Shown piece by piece: positions 37,899-45,275 of a DNA stretch of 64,000 bases. The notes below the pieces were generated by a model. That model worked only from the letters and a program-made list of their open reading frames with translations. It searched no databases and had not been told where the DNA came from. Source of the DNA: Ruegeria sp. A3M17 (GTDB lineage Bacteria; Pseudomonadota; Alphaproteobacteria; Rhodobacterales; Rhodobacteraceae); the NCBI RefSeq assembly GCF_003318255.1, contig NZ_QOCF01000035.1:1-64000 (forward strand), given 5' to 3'. Within the stretch, counting starts at the first letter, position 1, and each line of letters starts with the position of its first letter. The translations under genes and the position numbers were made by a program.

Positions 37899-37911
37899 TG
37901 ACGGAACGTCA
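37899..37911. promoter_or_regulatory. Short dyad between the acd and ghr genes
   Basis: TGACG-GAA-CGTCA, a perfect 5-bp dyad with a 3-base centre, lies in the 127-bp divergent gap, 32 bases before the ghr ATG. It could be an operator for a regulator of either gene; short dyads like this also occur by chance. Confidence 0.25.
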
Positions 37912-37943
37912 ACTCAATCAAAATGAAATTGCGAGGGTGATTC

Positions 37944-38879
37944 ATGGCGCTATTGATCGAAACCGGTCTGACCGACTGGATAAGCGATGATGACATCGCC
38001 AAAACGATCCGAAACATCCACCCCGGCGCGGATGTGCGAACCCGGAAAACGATTGGAGATGCAAGCGAAATCACAATGATCGCTGTTGTCGGCCTGAACA
38101 ACGACCACCCCAAACGGCTGCCAAACCTGCAACTGGTTCAGAAGCTGGGCGCAGGCGTCGAAACGATCGTCGGCAACCCAAACCTGCCCGATCACGTCCG
38201 TATCGCGCGGCTCAAACCCGATGCGCCGGCGCAGGGCATTGCCGAATGGTTCGTCGCCTATGTCCTTCACCACCAACGGAACATGGCCTTTCACGAAGCT
38301 GCCCAGCGCAAAGCAGAATGGGTGCCCAAAGCGCCGGTATTCACGCCGGACACCGTAGTGGGCGTTCTGGGCCTGGGCCATATCGGCGCCCGCAGCGCCA
38401 GGATGCTGCGCGCCATCGGATTTCAGGTCATGGGATGGAGCCGATCCCCGAAAGAGATCGAGGGTGTCACCTGCCTGCACGGCGAGGATGCGCTGCCGAC
38501 GTTGCTAGGCCAATGCGACCACGTTTGCGCAATTCTGCCGTCCACCCCGCAAACCGTTGGCTTGTTCGATGCGCAGATGCTGGCCGCCATGAAGCCCGGC
38601 AGTCAGCTGTTGAACGCAGGGCGCGGTGATCTGATTGACGAAAATGCGCTGATCGAAGCCTTGGACCATGGAACGCCCGGCCACGCCGTTCTGGACGTAA
38701 CCACTACAGAACCCTTACCGTCAGACAGTCCGCTCTGGGCACACCCCGGTGTCACAATCACTCCGCATGTTTCTGGCTGGCACTTAGGTGAAGCATTGGC
38801 GGACGTTGCCGAGAATTTCCAACGGTTGTCCGCAGGAAAGCCCTTACTGCACGGGGTCGACCGAACACGCGGCTACTGA
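37944..38879 (+). CDS. Glyoxylate/hydroxypyruvate reductase A
   Basis: A 311-aa D-2-hydroxyacid dehydrogenase of the GhrA type. The Rossmann motif G-V-L-G-L-G-H-I-G-A-R lies near residue 138, followed by S-R-S-P-K in the cofactor-choice position, and the catalytic His is in H-P-G-V-T-I-T-P-H-V-S-G-W-H. It reduces glyoxylate or hydroxypyruvate with NAD(P)H; the R-S pair after the second strand suggests NADPH. It lies just before the ureide-degradation genes, whose end product is glyoxylate, so it may use that glyoxylate. Confidence 0.88.
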   Translation: MALLIETGLTDWISDDDIAKTIRNIHPGADVRTRKTIGDASEITMIAVVGLNNDHPKRLPNLQLVQKLGAGVETIVGNPNLPDHVRIARLKPDAPAQGIAEWFVAYVLHHQRNMAFHEAAQRKAEWVPKAPVFTPDTVVGVLGLGHIGARSARMLRAIGFQVMGWSRSPKEIEGVTCLHGEDALPTLLGQCDHVCAILPSTPQTVGLFDAQMLAAMKPGSQLLNAGRGDLIDENALIEALDHGTPGHAVLDVTTTEPLPSDSPLWAHPGVTITPHVSGWHLGEALADVAENFQRLSAGKPLLHGVDRTRGY

Positions 38880-38886
38880 GTCGAAA

Positions 38887-39243
38887 TCAGGGCGTCAGAA
38901 CCCAGTTCCCGCCGGCGTCCCGGCAGTTGCGGGTTCTGACTTCGCGTGATTGTTCGGCCCCCGCGGGTACGATGAAATGCTGAAGATGCACGCAATTGTC
39001 CCGGACCTCGCGCACCCGGACAGTGCCTTTTGATCCGGTATCATCGTTCGACCAAGTGCGCTCGGTTCCGACCTGAGGCGTTCCATCTGTCAACATCGCG
39101 TTGGTCGTGGCGTTGACGACACTATAGTCCTCGGGGCTCAAACCCATTTCTGCGATGATTCTCGAAAGTGGCTTGGCCTGTGCCAGTGAAACCGCGCCGA
39201 TCACAACGGCTGCTGCAAAAAAGTGTGAAATCCAGGCTTTCAT
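38887..39243 (-). CDS. Small secreted protein, surface-antigen-like
   Basis: A 118-aa protein with an N-terminal signal peptide ending at about A-Q-A-K. The C-terminal region R-T-W-S-N-D-D-T-G-S-K-G-T-V with a later R-N-C-R-D-A-G-G-N-W resembles the 16/17-kDa surface-antigen domain of the RT0821/Lpp0805 type. Two cysteines (C-V-H-L and N-C-R-D) could pair. It converges on ghrA 7 bp away. The role is unknown. Confidence 0.7.
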   Translation of the reverse strand: MKAWISHFFAAAVVIGAVSLAQAKPLSRIIAEMGLSPEDYSVVNATTNAMLTDGTPQVGTERTWSNDDTGSKGTVRVREVRDNCVHLQHFIVPAGAEQSREVRTRNCRDAGGNWVLTP

Positions 39244-39418
39244 GATCTTCTCGCCTTGCTGAAATAAGTTTGGTCACAAGACTATACCGCCGGGGAACGG
39301 GGGCCAAGCCCCGCTGACCGACCTTCAAATAATACCGAAATAACCTATCGCGACTCGGGTGCTAGGACCTCCGGGCCAATCCCCGCATAGTGCCCCAAAC
39401 ACGAACCAGAGGCATGAA

Positions 39419-40252
39419 ATGGCACAGCCCACCTATTATGCGCCCACAGGCGGACACCCCGGACAAGACCAACTGTTGACCGACCGCGCCATGTTTACCG
39501 AAGCCTATGCGGTTATCCCCAAAGGCACCATGCGCGACATCGTCACCAGCAACCTGCCGTTCTGGGAAGGCACACGGCTTTGGGTCCTGTCCCGCCCCCT
39601 CAGCGGATTCGCCGAGACGTTTTCGCAATACATCATGGAAGTTCAGCCCGGCGGCGGAAGCGACCACCCTGAAACTGACCCTCAGGCCCAGGGCGTTCTC
39701 TTTGTTGTCGAAGGTGAGGTGACCCTGACATTAGGTGGCACTGAGCATGTCCTCGATACCGGCGGTTATGCCTATATCCCGTCCGGATCGGATTGGACCC
39801 TGCACAACCGCGCCGAAAAAACCGCCCGATTCCACTGGGTTCGCAAAGCATACGAGGCCGTTCCCGACCTGCCTGCACCAGATCCGATCATCACCAACGA
39901 ACGTGATGTATCGCCCGTCGAGATGCCCGGCACCGAGGGGCGCTGGTCCACAACCCGCTTCACCGATCCGCAGGATCTGCGTCATGACATGCATGTCAAC
40001 ATCGTCAATTTCGAACCCGGCGGTGTGATTCCCTTTGCCGAAACCCATGTCATGGAACACGGTTTGTACGTGCTGGAAGGCAAGGCGGTCTATCGGCTGA
40101 ACCAGGATTGGGTCGAGGTAGAGGCCGGCGATTACATGTGGTTGCGCGCCTTCTGCCCGCAGGCCTGCTATGCGGGTGGGCCTGGGCGCTTTCGCTATCT
40201 GCTTTACAAGGATGTGAACCGGCACATGCCGTTGACACTGTCCAAACGCTAG
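39419..40252 (+). CDS. allE: (S)-ureidoglycine aminohydrolase
   Basis: Manganese bicupin that hydrolyses (S)-ureidoglycine to (S)-ureidoglycolate and ammonia. Two cupin halves are visible: about residues 50-130 (G-G-G-S-D-H-P-E, G-V-L-F-V-V-E-G-E-V) and 190-270 (E-T-H-V-M-E-H-G-L-Y-V-L-E-G-K), the second with the metal site E-T-H-x-x-E-H and the downstream F-C-P-Q-A-C. Length 277 aa fits. ATG 39419 is chosen, with AGAGG about nine bases upstream. It is part of the purine-degradation island but on its own strand segment. Confidence 0.93.
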   Translation: MAQPTYYAPTGGHPGQDQLLTDRAMFTEAYAVIPKGTMRDIVTSNLPFWEGTRLWVLSRPLSGFAETFSQYIMEVQPGGGSDHPETDPQAQGVLFVVEGEVTLTLGGTEHVLDTGGYAYIPSGSDWTLHNRAEKTARFHWVRKAYEAVPDLPAPDPIITNERDVSPVEMPGTEGRWSTTRFTDPQDLRHDMHVNIVNFEPGGVIPFAETHVMEHGLYVLEGKAVYRLNQDWVEVEAGDYMWLRAFCPQACYAGGPGRFRYLLYKDVNRHMPLTLSKR

Positions 40253-40341
40253 GCTTTTAAACGCTTTATTTCGGTCAGGGGTTCACAGAAGCCTGTGAAT
40301 CTGGTGAAATAACAGCAGTTTTTAGCACTGGAGATTGTTCA

Positions 40342-40665
40342 ATGGTACTGCGTGTAACGATGCTGGCACTGGCAGCTGCAATTGGTTTGACGGCATTTGA
40401 TGCAACACCTGTCGCCGCGAAGGAAGAAACAAAACAGGTTTCTGTCATGAGCCGTACCTGGGCGGTGACACAGGTCTCGGACGCTCCGGTCGTGTACCGT
40501 GCGACGCGCGACAACAACAACCTGAACCCCTTTGGCCCGCCGCCGCGCTTGCGCACCATTCAGGCCATAGCCGCCTTTCAGCAAGCGACTGGGTGCAGAC
40601 CGATCGTGGCCAGCATGTACCAGAACATTTCGGGTCAGTTCTTTTCGCAGGTCAGCTGCAACTGA
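40342..40665 (+). CDS. Small secreted protein, unknown
   Basis: A 107-aa protein with a signal peptide ending near T-P-V-A-A-K, then a basic, Asn-rich middle (R-D-N-N-N-L-N-P-F-G) and a C-terminal segment with two cysteines (T-G-C-R-P-I-V and V-S-C-N). It has GGAG eight bases before the ATG and sits between allE and the GAPDH gene on the same strand. I do not recognise a family. Confidence 0.65.
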   Translation: MVLRVTMLALAAAIGLTAFDATPVAAKEETKQVSVMSRTWAVTQVSDAPVVYRATRDNNNLNPFGPPPRLRTIQAIAAFQQATGCRPIVASMYQNISGQFFSQVSCN

Positions 40666-40693
40666 CCATAGGTCACAACGGGCATTGAGCTAT

Positions 40694-40709
40694 TGGCAGC
40701 GCGCTGCCA
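40694..40709. promoter_or_regulatory. 16-bp perfect palindrome upstream of GAPDH gene
   Basis: TGGCAGCGCGCTGCCA is self-complementary over all 16 bases and ends 10 bases before the GAPDH ATG. It is positioned to act as a repressor operator, or as a hairpin that hides the translation start (no Shine-Dalgarno is visible there). Confidence 0.45.
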
Positions 40710-40719
40710 TAGCTTGCGC

Positions 40720-41706
40720 ATGAAACTTGCAATCAACGGATTCGGCCGTATTGGCCGCACAATCCTGCGGCAGCTGCTGGCTTTGCCGCAGGACACGGAT
40801 ATTGAGTTGGTTCTGATCAACGACATCGCCCCGCTTGAGACCTGCGCCTACCTGTTCAAATATGACAGCACCTTTGGCCCCTACGCCGGTGCAGTAGAAC
40901 AGGGCGACGCGGCGATCGTCGTCGATGGGCGCACAATCCCTATGACGCACAGCCCCAATCTGGCACATGTCGATCTGTCCGGTGTCGACGTTCTGATGGA
41001 TTGCACCGGCGTTGCCCGCACCTCGGATGTGGCCAGTCAGGGCCTAACCGCCGGGGCTCGCAAGGTGCTGATCTCTGGCCCCTCGCCCGCGACCGAAATC
41101 ACAATCGTTCTGGGGGCCAACGAAGATCAGTTAGGCAACGCTCGCATCGTGTCCAACGCGTCTTGTACAACCAACGGGCTTGCGCCCTTGGTCAAAGTGT
41201 TGGACCAGATTGGCGGGATTGCGTCAGCCCATATGACAACGATTCACTGCTATACGAACAGCCAACCAATGGTGGACGCACCACGCGGCGATCTGGCCCG
41301 TTCGCGCGCCGGCGCGCTGTCTATGGTGCCCACCACGTCAAGCGCCACTCATCTGATCGACGAAGTCATGCCGCATTTGGCTGGCCGCATCTCGGGCGCT
41401 GCTGTTCGGGTCCCGACGGCCAGTGTATCCGCCATTGATCTGGTAGTGACACTGGATCGCGGAATGTCGCCTGGGTTGTTCGAAGCCGAACTGCGCGCGG
41501 CCGTCCAGACATCGCCCGTGCTAGGTTGGACAGATTCCCCTCTGGTCTCGTCAGACCTGCGTACACGGCCAGAGTCACTGGTTATCGCGGGACCCGAGAC
41601 ACGGATGGTCGGCGAACATCAGGTCCGTGTTTTTGGATGGTATGACAATGAGTGGGGATTTTCAGCGCGCATGCTGGATGTTGCCCGTCTTATGACAGAT
41701 AGCTGA
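40720..41706 (+). CDS. Divergent glyceraldehyde-3-phosphate dehydrogenase paralogue
   Basis: Type I GAPDH fold (328 aa): N-G-F-G-R-I-G-R at the NAD site, catalytic Cys in S-N-A-S-C-T-T-N-G-L-A-P (about residue 150), H-M-T-T-I-H-C-Y-T-N and W-Y-D-N-E-W-G at the end. Two hallmark spots differ from glycolytic GAPDH: the residue after C-T-T-N is Gly rather than Cys, and the usual P-T-S-T-G-A-A phosphate loop reads P-T-T-S-S-A-T. It is not a clear match for Epd either. Probably a paralogue with a changed substrate or role; the start is set by the conserved N-terminus M-K-L-A-I-N-G-F-G-R. Confidence 0.85.
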   Translation: MKLAINGFGRIGRTILRQLLALPQDTDIELVLINDIAPLETCAYLFKYDSTFGPYAGAVEQGDAAIVVDGRTIPMTHSPNLAHVDLSGVDVLMDCTGVARTSDVASQGLTAGARKVLISGPSPATEITIVLGANEDQLGNARIVSNASCTTNGLAPLVKVLDQIGGIASAHMTTIHCYTNSQPMVDAPRGDLARSRAGALSMVPTTSSATHLIDEVMPHLAGRISGAAVRVPTASVSAIDLVVTLDRGMSPGLFEAELRAAVQTSPVLGWTDSPLVSSDLRTRPESLVIAGPETRMVGEHQVRVFGWYDNEWGFSARMLDVARLMTDS

Positions 41707-41718
41707 ATTTGCGCGGGC

Positions 41719-41746
41719 GCAGCGGGCGGGCTCGCCCGCACGCTGC
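41719..41746. terminator. Strong hairpin between convergent gap and allA
   Basis: GCAGCG-GGCGGG and CGCCCGCA-CGCTGC pair over about 11-12 bp with one mismatch and a small loop, 13 bases past the GAPDH stop and 55 past the allA stop. It has no T-tract. It may block readthrough between these convergent genes. Confidence 0.5.
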
Positions 41747-41800
41747 TTGGCCCAACGGGTCTCAAGCATCTTTGATGCGCATTGACCGGGCGGGAGAACC

Positions 41801-42289
41801 CTATCCGCCTATGATCTCAAACGGAGTGTCAAACCAGAACTCCTCCAGATTAGCCCCCCCACCAATCCGATCAATCACAGCGAATAAGCCGGGCCCGTGC
41901 AATGGGGTCAGCACCCCATGCCATGTGCCGCGAAAATAGTTCACACCCTGTCCTGGTTTGGTCACAAATGCCTGCGGATGTCCGGGCCGCCCGCCTTCAT
42001 CCGGGGCCACGACAACCAGAAAAGGCTGATGTGTCATCGGTATGAAAGCCTGACTGCCATCAGGGTGACGCTCAACCATAACCAGTTGATAGGGCAAGGA
42101 TCGCGGATTGGCTTTGAACAGGCTGATCCCGGCGCACCCGTCTGAAAAATCCAGTCGTGCCAGATCATGGTACCGGCCACATTGCCCCTGATTGATGATC
42201 TTATCCGGATCACCCGTCACTTCGATGACATCCCCAAACGGGGCAAATGCCGTGGCTGTCAACGGCGCGATCGTGACGCGCCCGGTCAT
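41801..42289 (-). CDS. allA: Ureidoglycolate lyase
   Basis: Splits (S)-ureidoglycolate into glyoxylate and urea, the last ureide step. The 162-aa protein shows A-F-A-P-F-G-D-V-I near the N-terminus, a central V-M-V-E-R-H-P-D-G-S-Q-A-F-I-P, and G-T-W-H-G-V-L-T-P-L, the His-bearing motif of AllA. The ATG at 42289 overlaps the stop of the puuE-uraD gene as ATGA, so the two are translationally coupled. Confidence 0.94.
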   Translation of the reverse strand: MTGRVTIAPLTATAFAPFGDVIEVTGDPDKIINQGQCGRYHDLARLDFSDGCAGISLFKANPRSLPYQLVMVERHPDGSQAFIPMTHQPFLVVVAPDEGGRPGHPQAFVTKPGQGVNYFRGTWHGVLTPLHGPGLFAVIDRIGGGANLEEFWFDTPFEIIGG

Positions 42290-43716
42290 GAGGGAAGAAC
42301 GTCCCGCAACCGGAATTCGGCGATCCGCTCGACCTGACGGCAAGCCTCGGCGAATTCGGTGTCCTTATCCTGATCGATCCGCCGTTGAAACGCCTGAAGG
42401 ATAGACGTTTTGTCGTGAACACGTACGGCGATGATAAACGGAAAGCCGAACTTCTCGGTGTATTTCTGGTTCAAGCCGGTGAATGTCGCACGCTCTTCAT
42501 CTGTCAAAGCGTCCAACCCGGCCGAAGCCTGCTCGGACGTGCTTTCCTGCGTCAGCCGTTTGGCCTGCGCCAGCTTTCCGGCAAGATCCGGATGCGCGGT
42601 CAGGACACCCATCCTTTCGTCCGCAGAGGCGGAACGGAACATGCGGGTCAATGCGCTGTGCAGCCCTCCGGCCGTGTCATGGGCCGGTCCCAATTCCAGC
42701 TCATACGCCCGTTCAGCGATCCAGGCGGAATGCTCGAAGATGCCACCATACGCCGCCACGAACGCATCGCGATCCATCTGGGCAGGTTTCGGATGCGGCA
42801 CCGCCGGATGGTGTTCCGCCCAGTGTTCGGCGATCTGCAACCGTGTTGCAAACCAGACATCAGAAAAGCCGCGCACGTATTCCAGAAACCGTTTCAACGC
42901 CATCACCCGGCCCGGTCGTCCGATCAGGCGGCAGTGCAAACCGATCGACAGCATCTTGGGCGCACCGGCTTCGCCCTCGGCATACAGCGCATCAAAGCTG
43001 TCTTTCAGGTAGGAATAGAACTGGTCGCCCGCATTGAAGCCCTGCGGCGTGGCAAAGCGCATATCGTTGCAATCCAACGTATAGGGCACGATCAACTGAT
43101 CCCGCCCACCAGTCTGCATCCAGTACGGCAAGTCGTCCGCATATGTGTCGGCCACATAGGCAAAGCCACCCTCTTCCGCCACCAGCCGAACGGTGTTTTC
43201 CGAACACCGCCCTGTGTACCAACCGCGCGGGCGTTCTCCGACGACCTCGGAGTGAAGACGGATAGCCTCGGCGATTTGTGCGCGCTCTTCATCTGCGGGC
43301 ATGTCTTTATGTTCGACCCATTTCAGACCATGGCTGGCAATCTCCCACCCCGCTGCCTTCATCGCGGCCATCTGATCCGGCGAGCGGGCCAAAGCTGATG
43401 CAACGCCATAGACCGTTATTGGCAAGTCCTGCATCAACCGGTGCAGTCGCCAGAATCCAGCGCGAGAGCCGTACTCATAGATCGACTCCATGTTCCAATG
43501 GCGCTGATCCGGCCATTGGGCGGCCCCCACGATTTCGGACAAGAACGCTTCGGACGCTGCATCGCCGTGCAGAACACAGTTCTCGCCGCCCTCTTCGTAG
43601 TTCAGCACGATCTGAACGGCCAGCTTTGCACCGCCTGGCCATTGGGCGTCAGGCGGGTTGGCACCGTAGCCAATCATGTCACGAGGATAGCGAGGGGGCT
43701 GCATGGCATCTTCCAT
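42286..43716 (-). CDS. puuE: Fused allantoinase (PuuE) and OHCU decarboxylase (UraD)
   Basis: Two enzymes in one 476-aa chain. The N-terminal part (about 1-305) is a PuuE-type, cofactor-independent allantoinase of the polysaccharide-deacetylase fold (N-Y-E-E-G-G-E-N-C, E-Y-G-S-R-A-G-F-W-R, G-L-H-C-R-L-I-G-R-P-G). The C-terminal part (about 315-476) is a 2-oxo-4-hydroxy-4-carboxy-5-ureidoimidazoline decarboxylase: G-G-I-F-E-H-S with the catalytic His, H-P-D-L-A-G-K, and F-G-F-P-F-I-I-A-V. UraD makes allantoin, PuuE hydrolyses it to allantoate. Fusions of this kind are known in several bacteria. Start M1 or M5 is open. Confidence 0.95.
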   Translation of the reverse strand: MEDAMQPPRYPRDMIGYGANPPDAQWPGGAKLAVQIVLNYEEGGENCVLHGDAASEAFLSEIVGAAQWPDQRHWNMESIYEYGSRAGFWRLHRLMQDLPITVYGVASALARSPDQMAAMKAAGWEIASHGLKWVEHKDMPADEERAQIAEAIRLHSEVVGERPRGWYTGRCSENTVRLVAEEGGFAYVADTYADDLPYWMQTGGRDQLIVPYTLDCNDMRFATPQGFNAGDQFYSYLKDSFDALYAEGEAGAPKMLSIGLHCRLIGRPGRVMALKRFLEYVRGFSDVWFATRLQIAEHWAEHHPAVPHPKPAQMDRDAFVAAYGGIFEHSAWIAERAYELELGPAHDTAGGLHSALTRMFRSASADERMGVLTAHPDLAGKLAQAKRLTQESTSEQASAGLDALTDEERATFTGLNQKYTEKFGFPFIIAVRVHDKTSILQAFQRRIDQDKDTEFAEACRQVERIAEFRLRDVLPS

Positions 43717-43816
43717 TCTTAATCTTTTGAATAGCCTTACCCCAGAAACACGCCGATGATTATCAAATCAATCCGAACGCTGTTTCCGGTTCTTTCGGCA
43801 TTTCCACTGTTTCAAA

Positions 43817-43839
43817 CTTTGCGTCAGACTGTGACAAAG
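43817..43839. promoter_or_regulatory. Interrupted dyad upstream of uraH
   Basis: CTTTG-cg-TCA-GACTG-TGA-CAAAG forms an interrupted dyad 26 bases before the uraH start, in the 149-bp divergent gap between puuE-uraD and uraH. It is a candidate regulator site for both sides; the arms are short, so confidence is low. Confidence 0.3.
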
Positions 43840-43865
43840 CAAAAGACAAATCAAAGGAGAGACCC

Positions 43866-44222
43866 GTGGCTGGCTATCTGACGACCCATGTTTTGGACAC
43901 TGCACGCGGCTGCCCGGCTGACGGGTTGAAAATCGCACTCTATCGGGTGTCAGGGAACTCCCATCGCAAAATCGCCGAGATGGAGACCAATTCGGATGGG
44001 CGCACAGACAGCCCGATCTTGCCACAGGACTTGTTCAAAACTGGCACTTACGAACTGGTTTTCTCCGCAGGAGACTATCTGCGCGCATCGGGTCAGGCTG
44101 CTGATGACCCGCTGTTTCTTGATCAGGTGCCGCTCCGGTTTGGCATGTCTGATGCCGAGGCACATTATCACGTGCCTCTGCTGCTGTCCCCTTACGGCTA
44201 TTCGACCTACCGGGGCAGTTAA
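43866..44222 (+). CDS. uraH: 5-hydroxyisourate hydrolase
   Basis: Transthyretin-like enzyme (118 aa) that hydrolyses 5-hydroxyisourate to OHCU after urate oxidation. It has the N-terminal L-T-T-H-V-L-D-T-A-R-G-C-P-A and the family's invariant C-terminal Y-R-G-S. The GTG start has AAGGAG a few bases upstream. It faces away from puuE-uraD, which handles the next two steps. Confidence 0.96.
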   Translation: MAGYLTTHVLDTARGCPADGLKIALYRVSGNSHRKIAEMETNSDGRTDSPILPQDLFKTGTYELVFSAGDYLRASGQAADDPLFLDQVPLRFGMSDAEAHYHVPLLLSPYGYSTYRGS

Positions 44223-44255
44223 ACCGCGGAATGGGGCTGCCGCTAAGCCGAAGCT

Positions 44256-45179
44256 TTATGTATCAGCAGTTTCCGACCCACGCACGACCTTGCCGATCCG
44301 CGCAATCATGAAATCCATGAACAAACGCGCCTTGGGGTCCTGATGGCGGCGATGTGTGTATAGGCAGGCCATTTGCACAGATACCGGCGGCGTTTCGACC
44401 GCAACGGGAACCAGACGCCCCGAACTGAGGTGCTCAGCCACCTCAAAAACCGGTTTCATCGCGATCCCCTGCCCTGACAACGCCCAGTCTGTCAGCACAT
44501 CCCCATCGTCACATTCAAACCGGCCAGAGACTGCGAACCGCTTGGGACCGTCAGGTGTCTCTAGCTGCCACTGAAACTCGGTCGCGCCGGGAAACCTCAG
44601 ATTCAGGCATTCATGGCGCTGCGACACCAGGTCCGCGCCCGTTGCTGGCATGCCCCTGCGTTCGACATAGGCCGGAGCGGCACAAAGCACGCGCTGACAG
44701 TCGGCGATCTTGCGAATGCGCAAAGTACTGTCTTCGGGTTGGCCAATGAAAAAGGCCAAATCCAGACCTTCGGTCGTCAGATCAACAGATCTGTCCGTCA
44801 ACCGCAAGCGCACATCGATCTCGGGATATTCCGCAAGAAAATCGGGCACATGCGGTGCCAAAACCCTGCGCCCCACCCCTAGTGGAGCAGCCACAAACAA
44901 CGATCCACGCGGCGCTTCGGTCAGATGGACGACCTGCGCTTCGGCATCGTCCACCGCATCCAAAACAGCCACAGCACCGGGATAGAATGCCCGCCCCTGC
45001 TCTGTCGGACTGAGGTTGCGCGTCGTTCTTTGAAACAGGCGCACGCCCAAATGGTCTTCCAGCTGAGATATCCGCGCCGACGTCACCGCAGGCGAGATAC
45101 GCAGGTCTCGCCCGGCGGCGGACATGCTGCCAAGGTCATAAACCCTGACAAAGGTACGGATGTTGTCGAGATAAGACAT
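44256..45179 (-). CDS. LysR-family transcriptional regulator
   Basis: A 307-aa LysR-type regulator. The winged helix (residues 1-60) reads M-S-Y-L-D-N-I-R-T-F-V-R-V-Y-D-L-G-S-M, followed by the L-F-Q-R-T-T-R-N-L family segment and a co-inducer domain. ATG 45179 is chosen because it begins the conserved helix; the frame is open far upstream. It is divergent from puuD and converges on uraH, so it is the likely local regulator of urate breakdown. The co-inducer may be urate or a ureide. Confidence 0.92.
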   Translation of the reverse strand: MSYLDNIRTFVRVYDLGSMSAAGRDLRISPAVTSARISQLEDHLGVRLFQRTTRNLSPTEQGRAFYPGAVAVLDAVDDAEAQVVHLTEAPRGSLFVAAPLGVGRRVLAPHVPDFLAEYPEIDVRLRLTDRSVDLTTEGLDLAFFIGQPEDSTLRIRKIADCQRVLCAAPAYVERRGMPATGADLVSQRHECLNLRFPGATEFQWQLETPDGPKRFAVSGRFECDDGDVLTDWALSGQGIAMKPVFEVAEHLSSGRLVPVAVETPPVSVQMACLYTHRRHQDPKARLFMDFMIARIGKVVRGSETADT

Positions 45180-45193
45180 TTTTTCGTTTTTTT

Positions 45194-45214
45194 TGATACA
45201 GTTTGACAATATCA
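45194..45214. promoter_or_regulatory. LysR box between lysR and puuD
   Basis: TGATA-N11-TATCA is a full 5-bp dyad with the T-N11-A spacing typical of LysR-type operators. It lies 14 bases before the lysR ATG and 61 before puuD, in the position expected of the regulator's own recognition site. Confidence 0.6.
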
Positions 45215-45275
45215 GGGAATACCGAAGAAAGTGCCCTTTGCCTAGTGTGACGGTAACCAATCGGAGAGCTTTCTC

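Noticed and set aside
40693-40719. A 9-codon N-terminal extension of the GAPDH gene beginning with TTG
   Set aside because: The family N-terminus begins at the ATG at 40720, and the extension would be coded by the palindrome.
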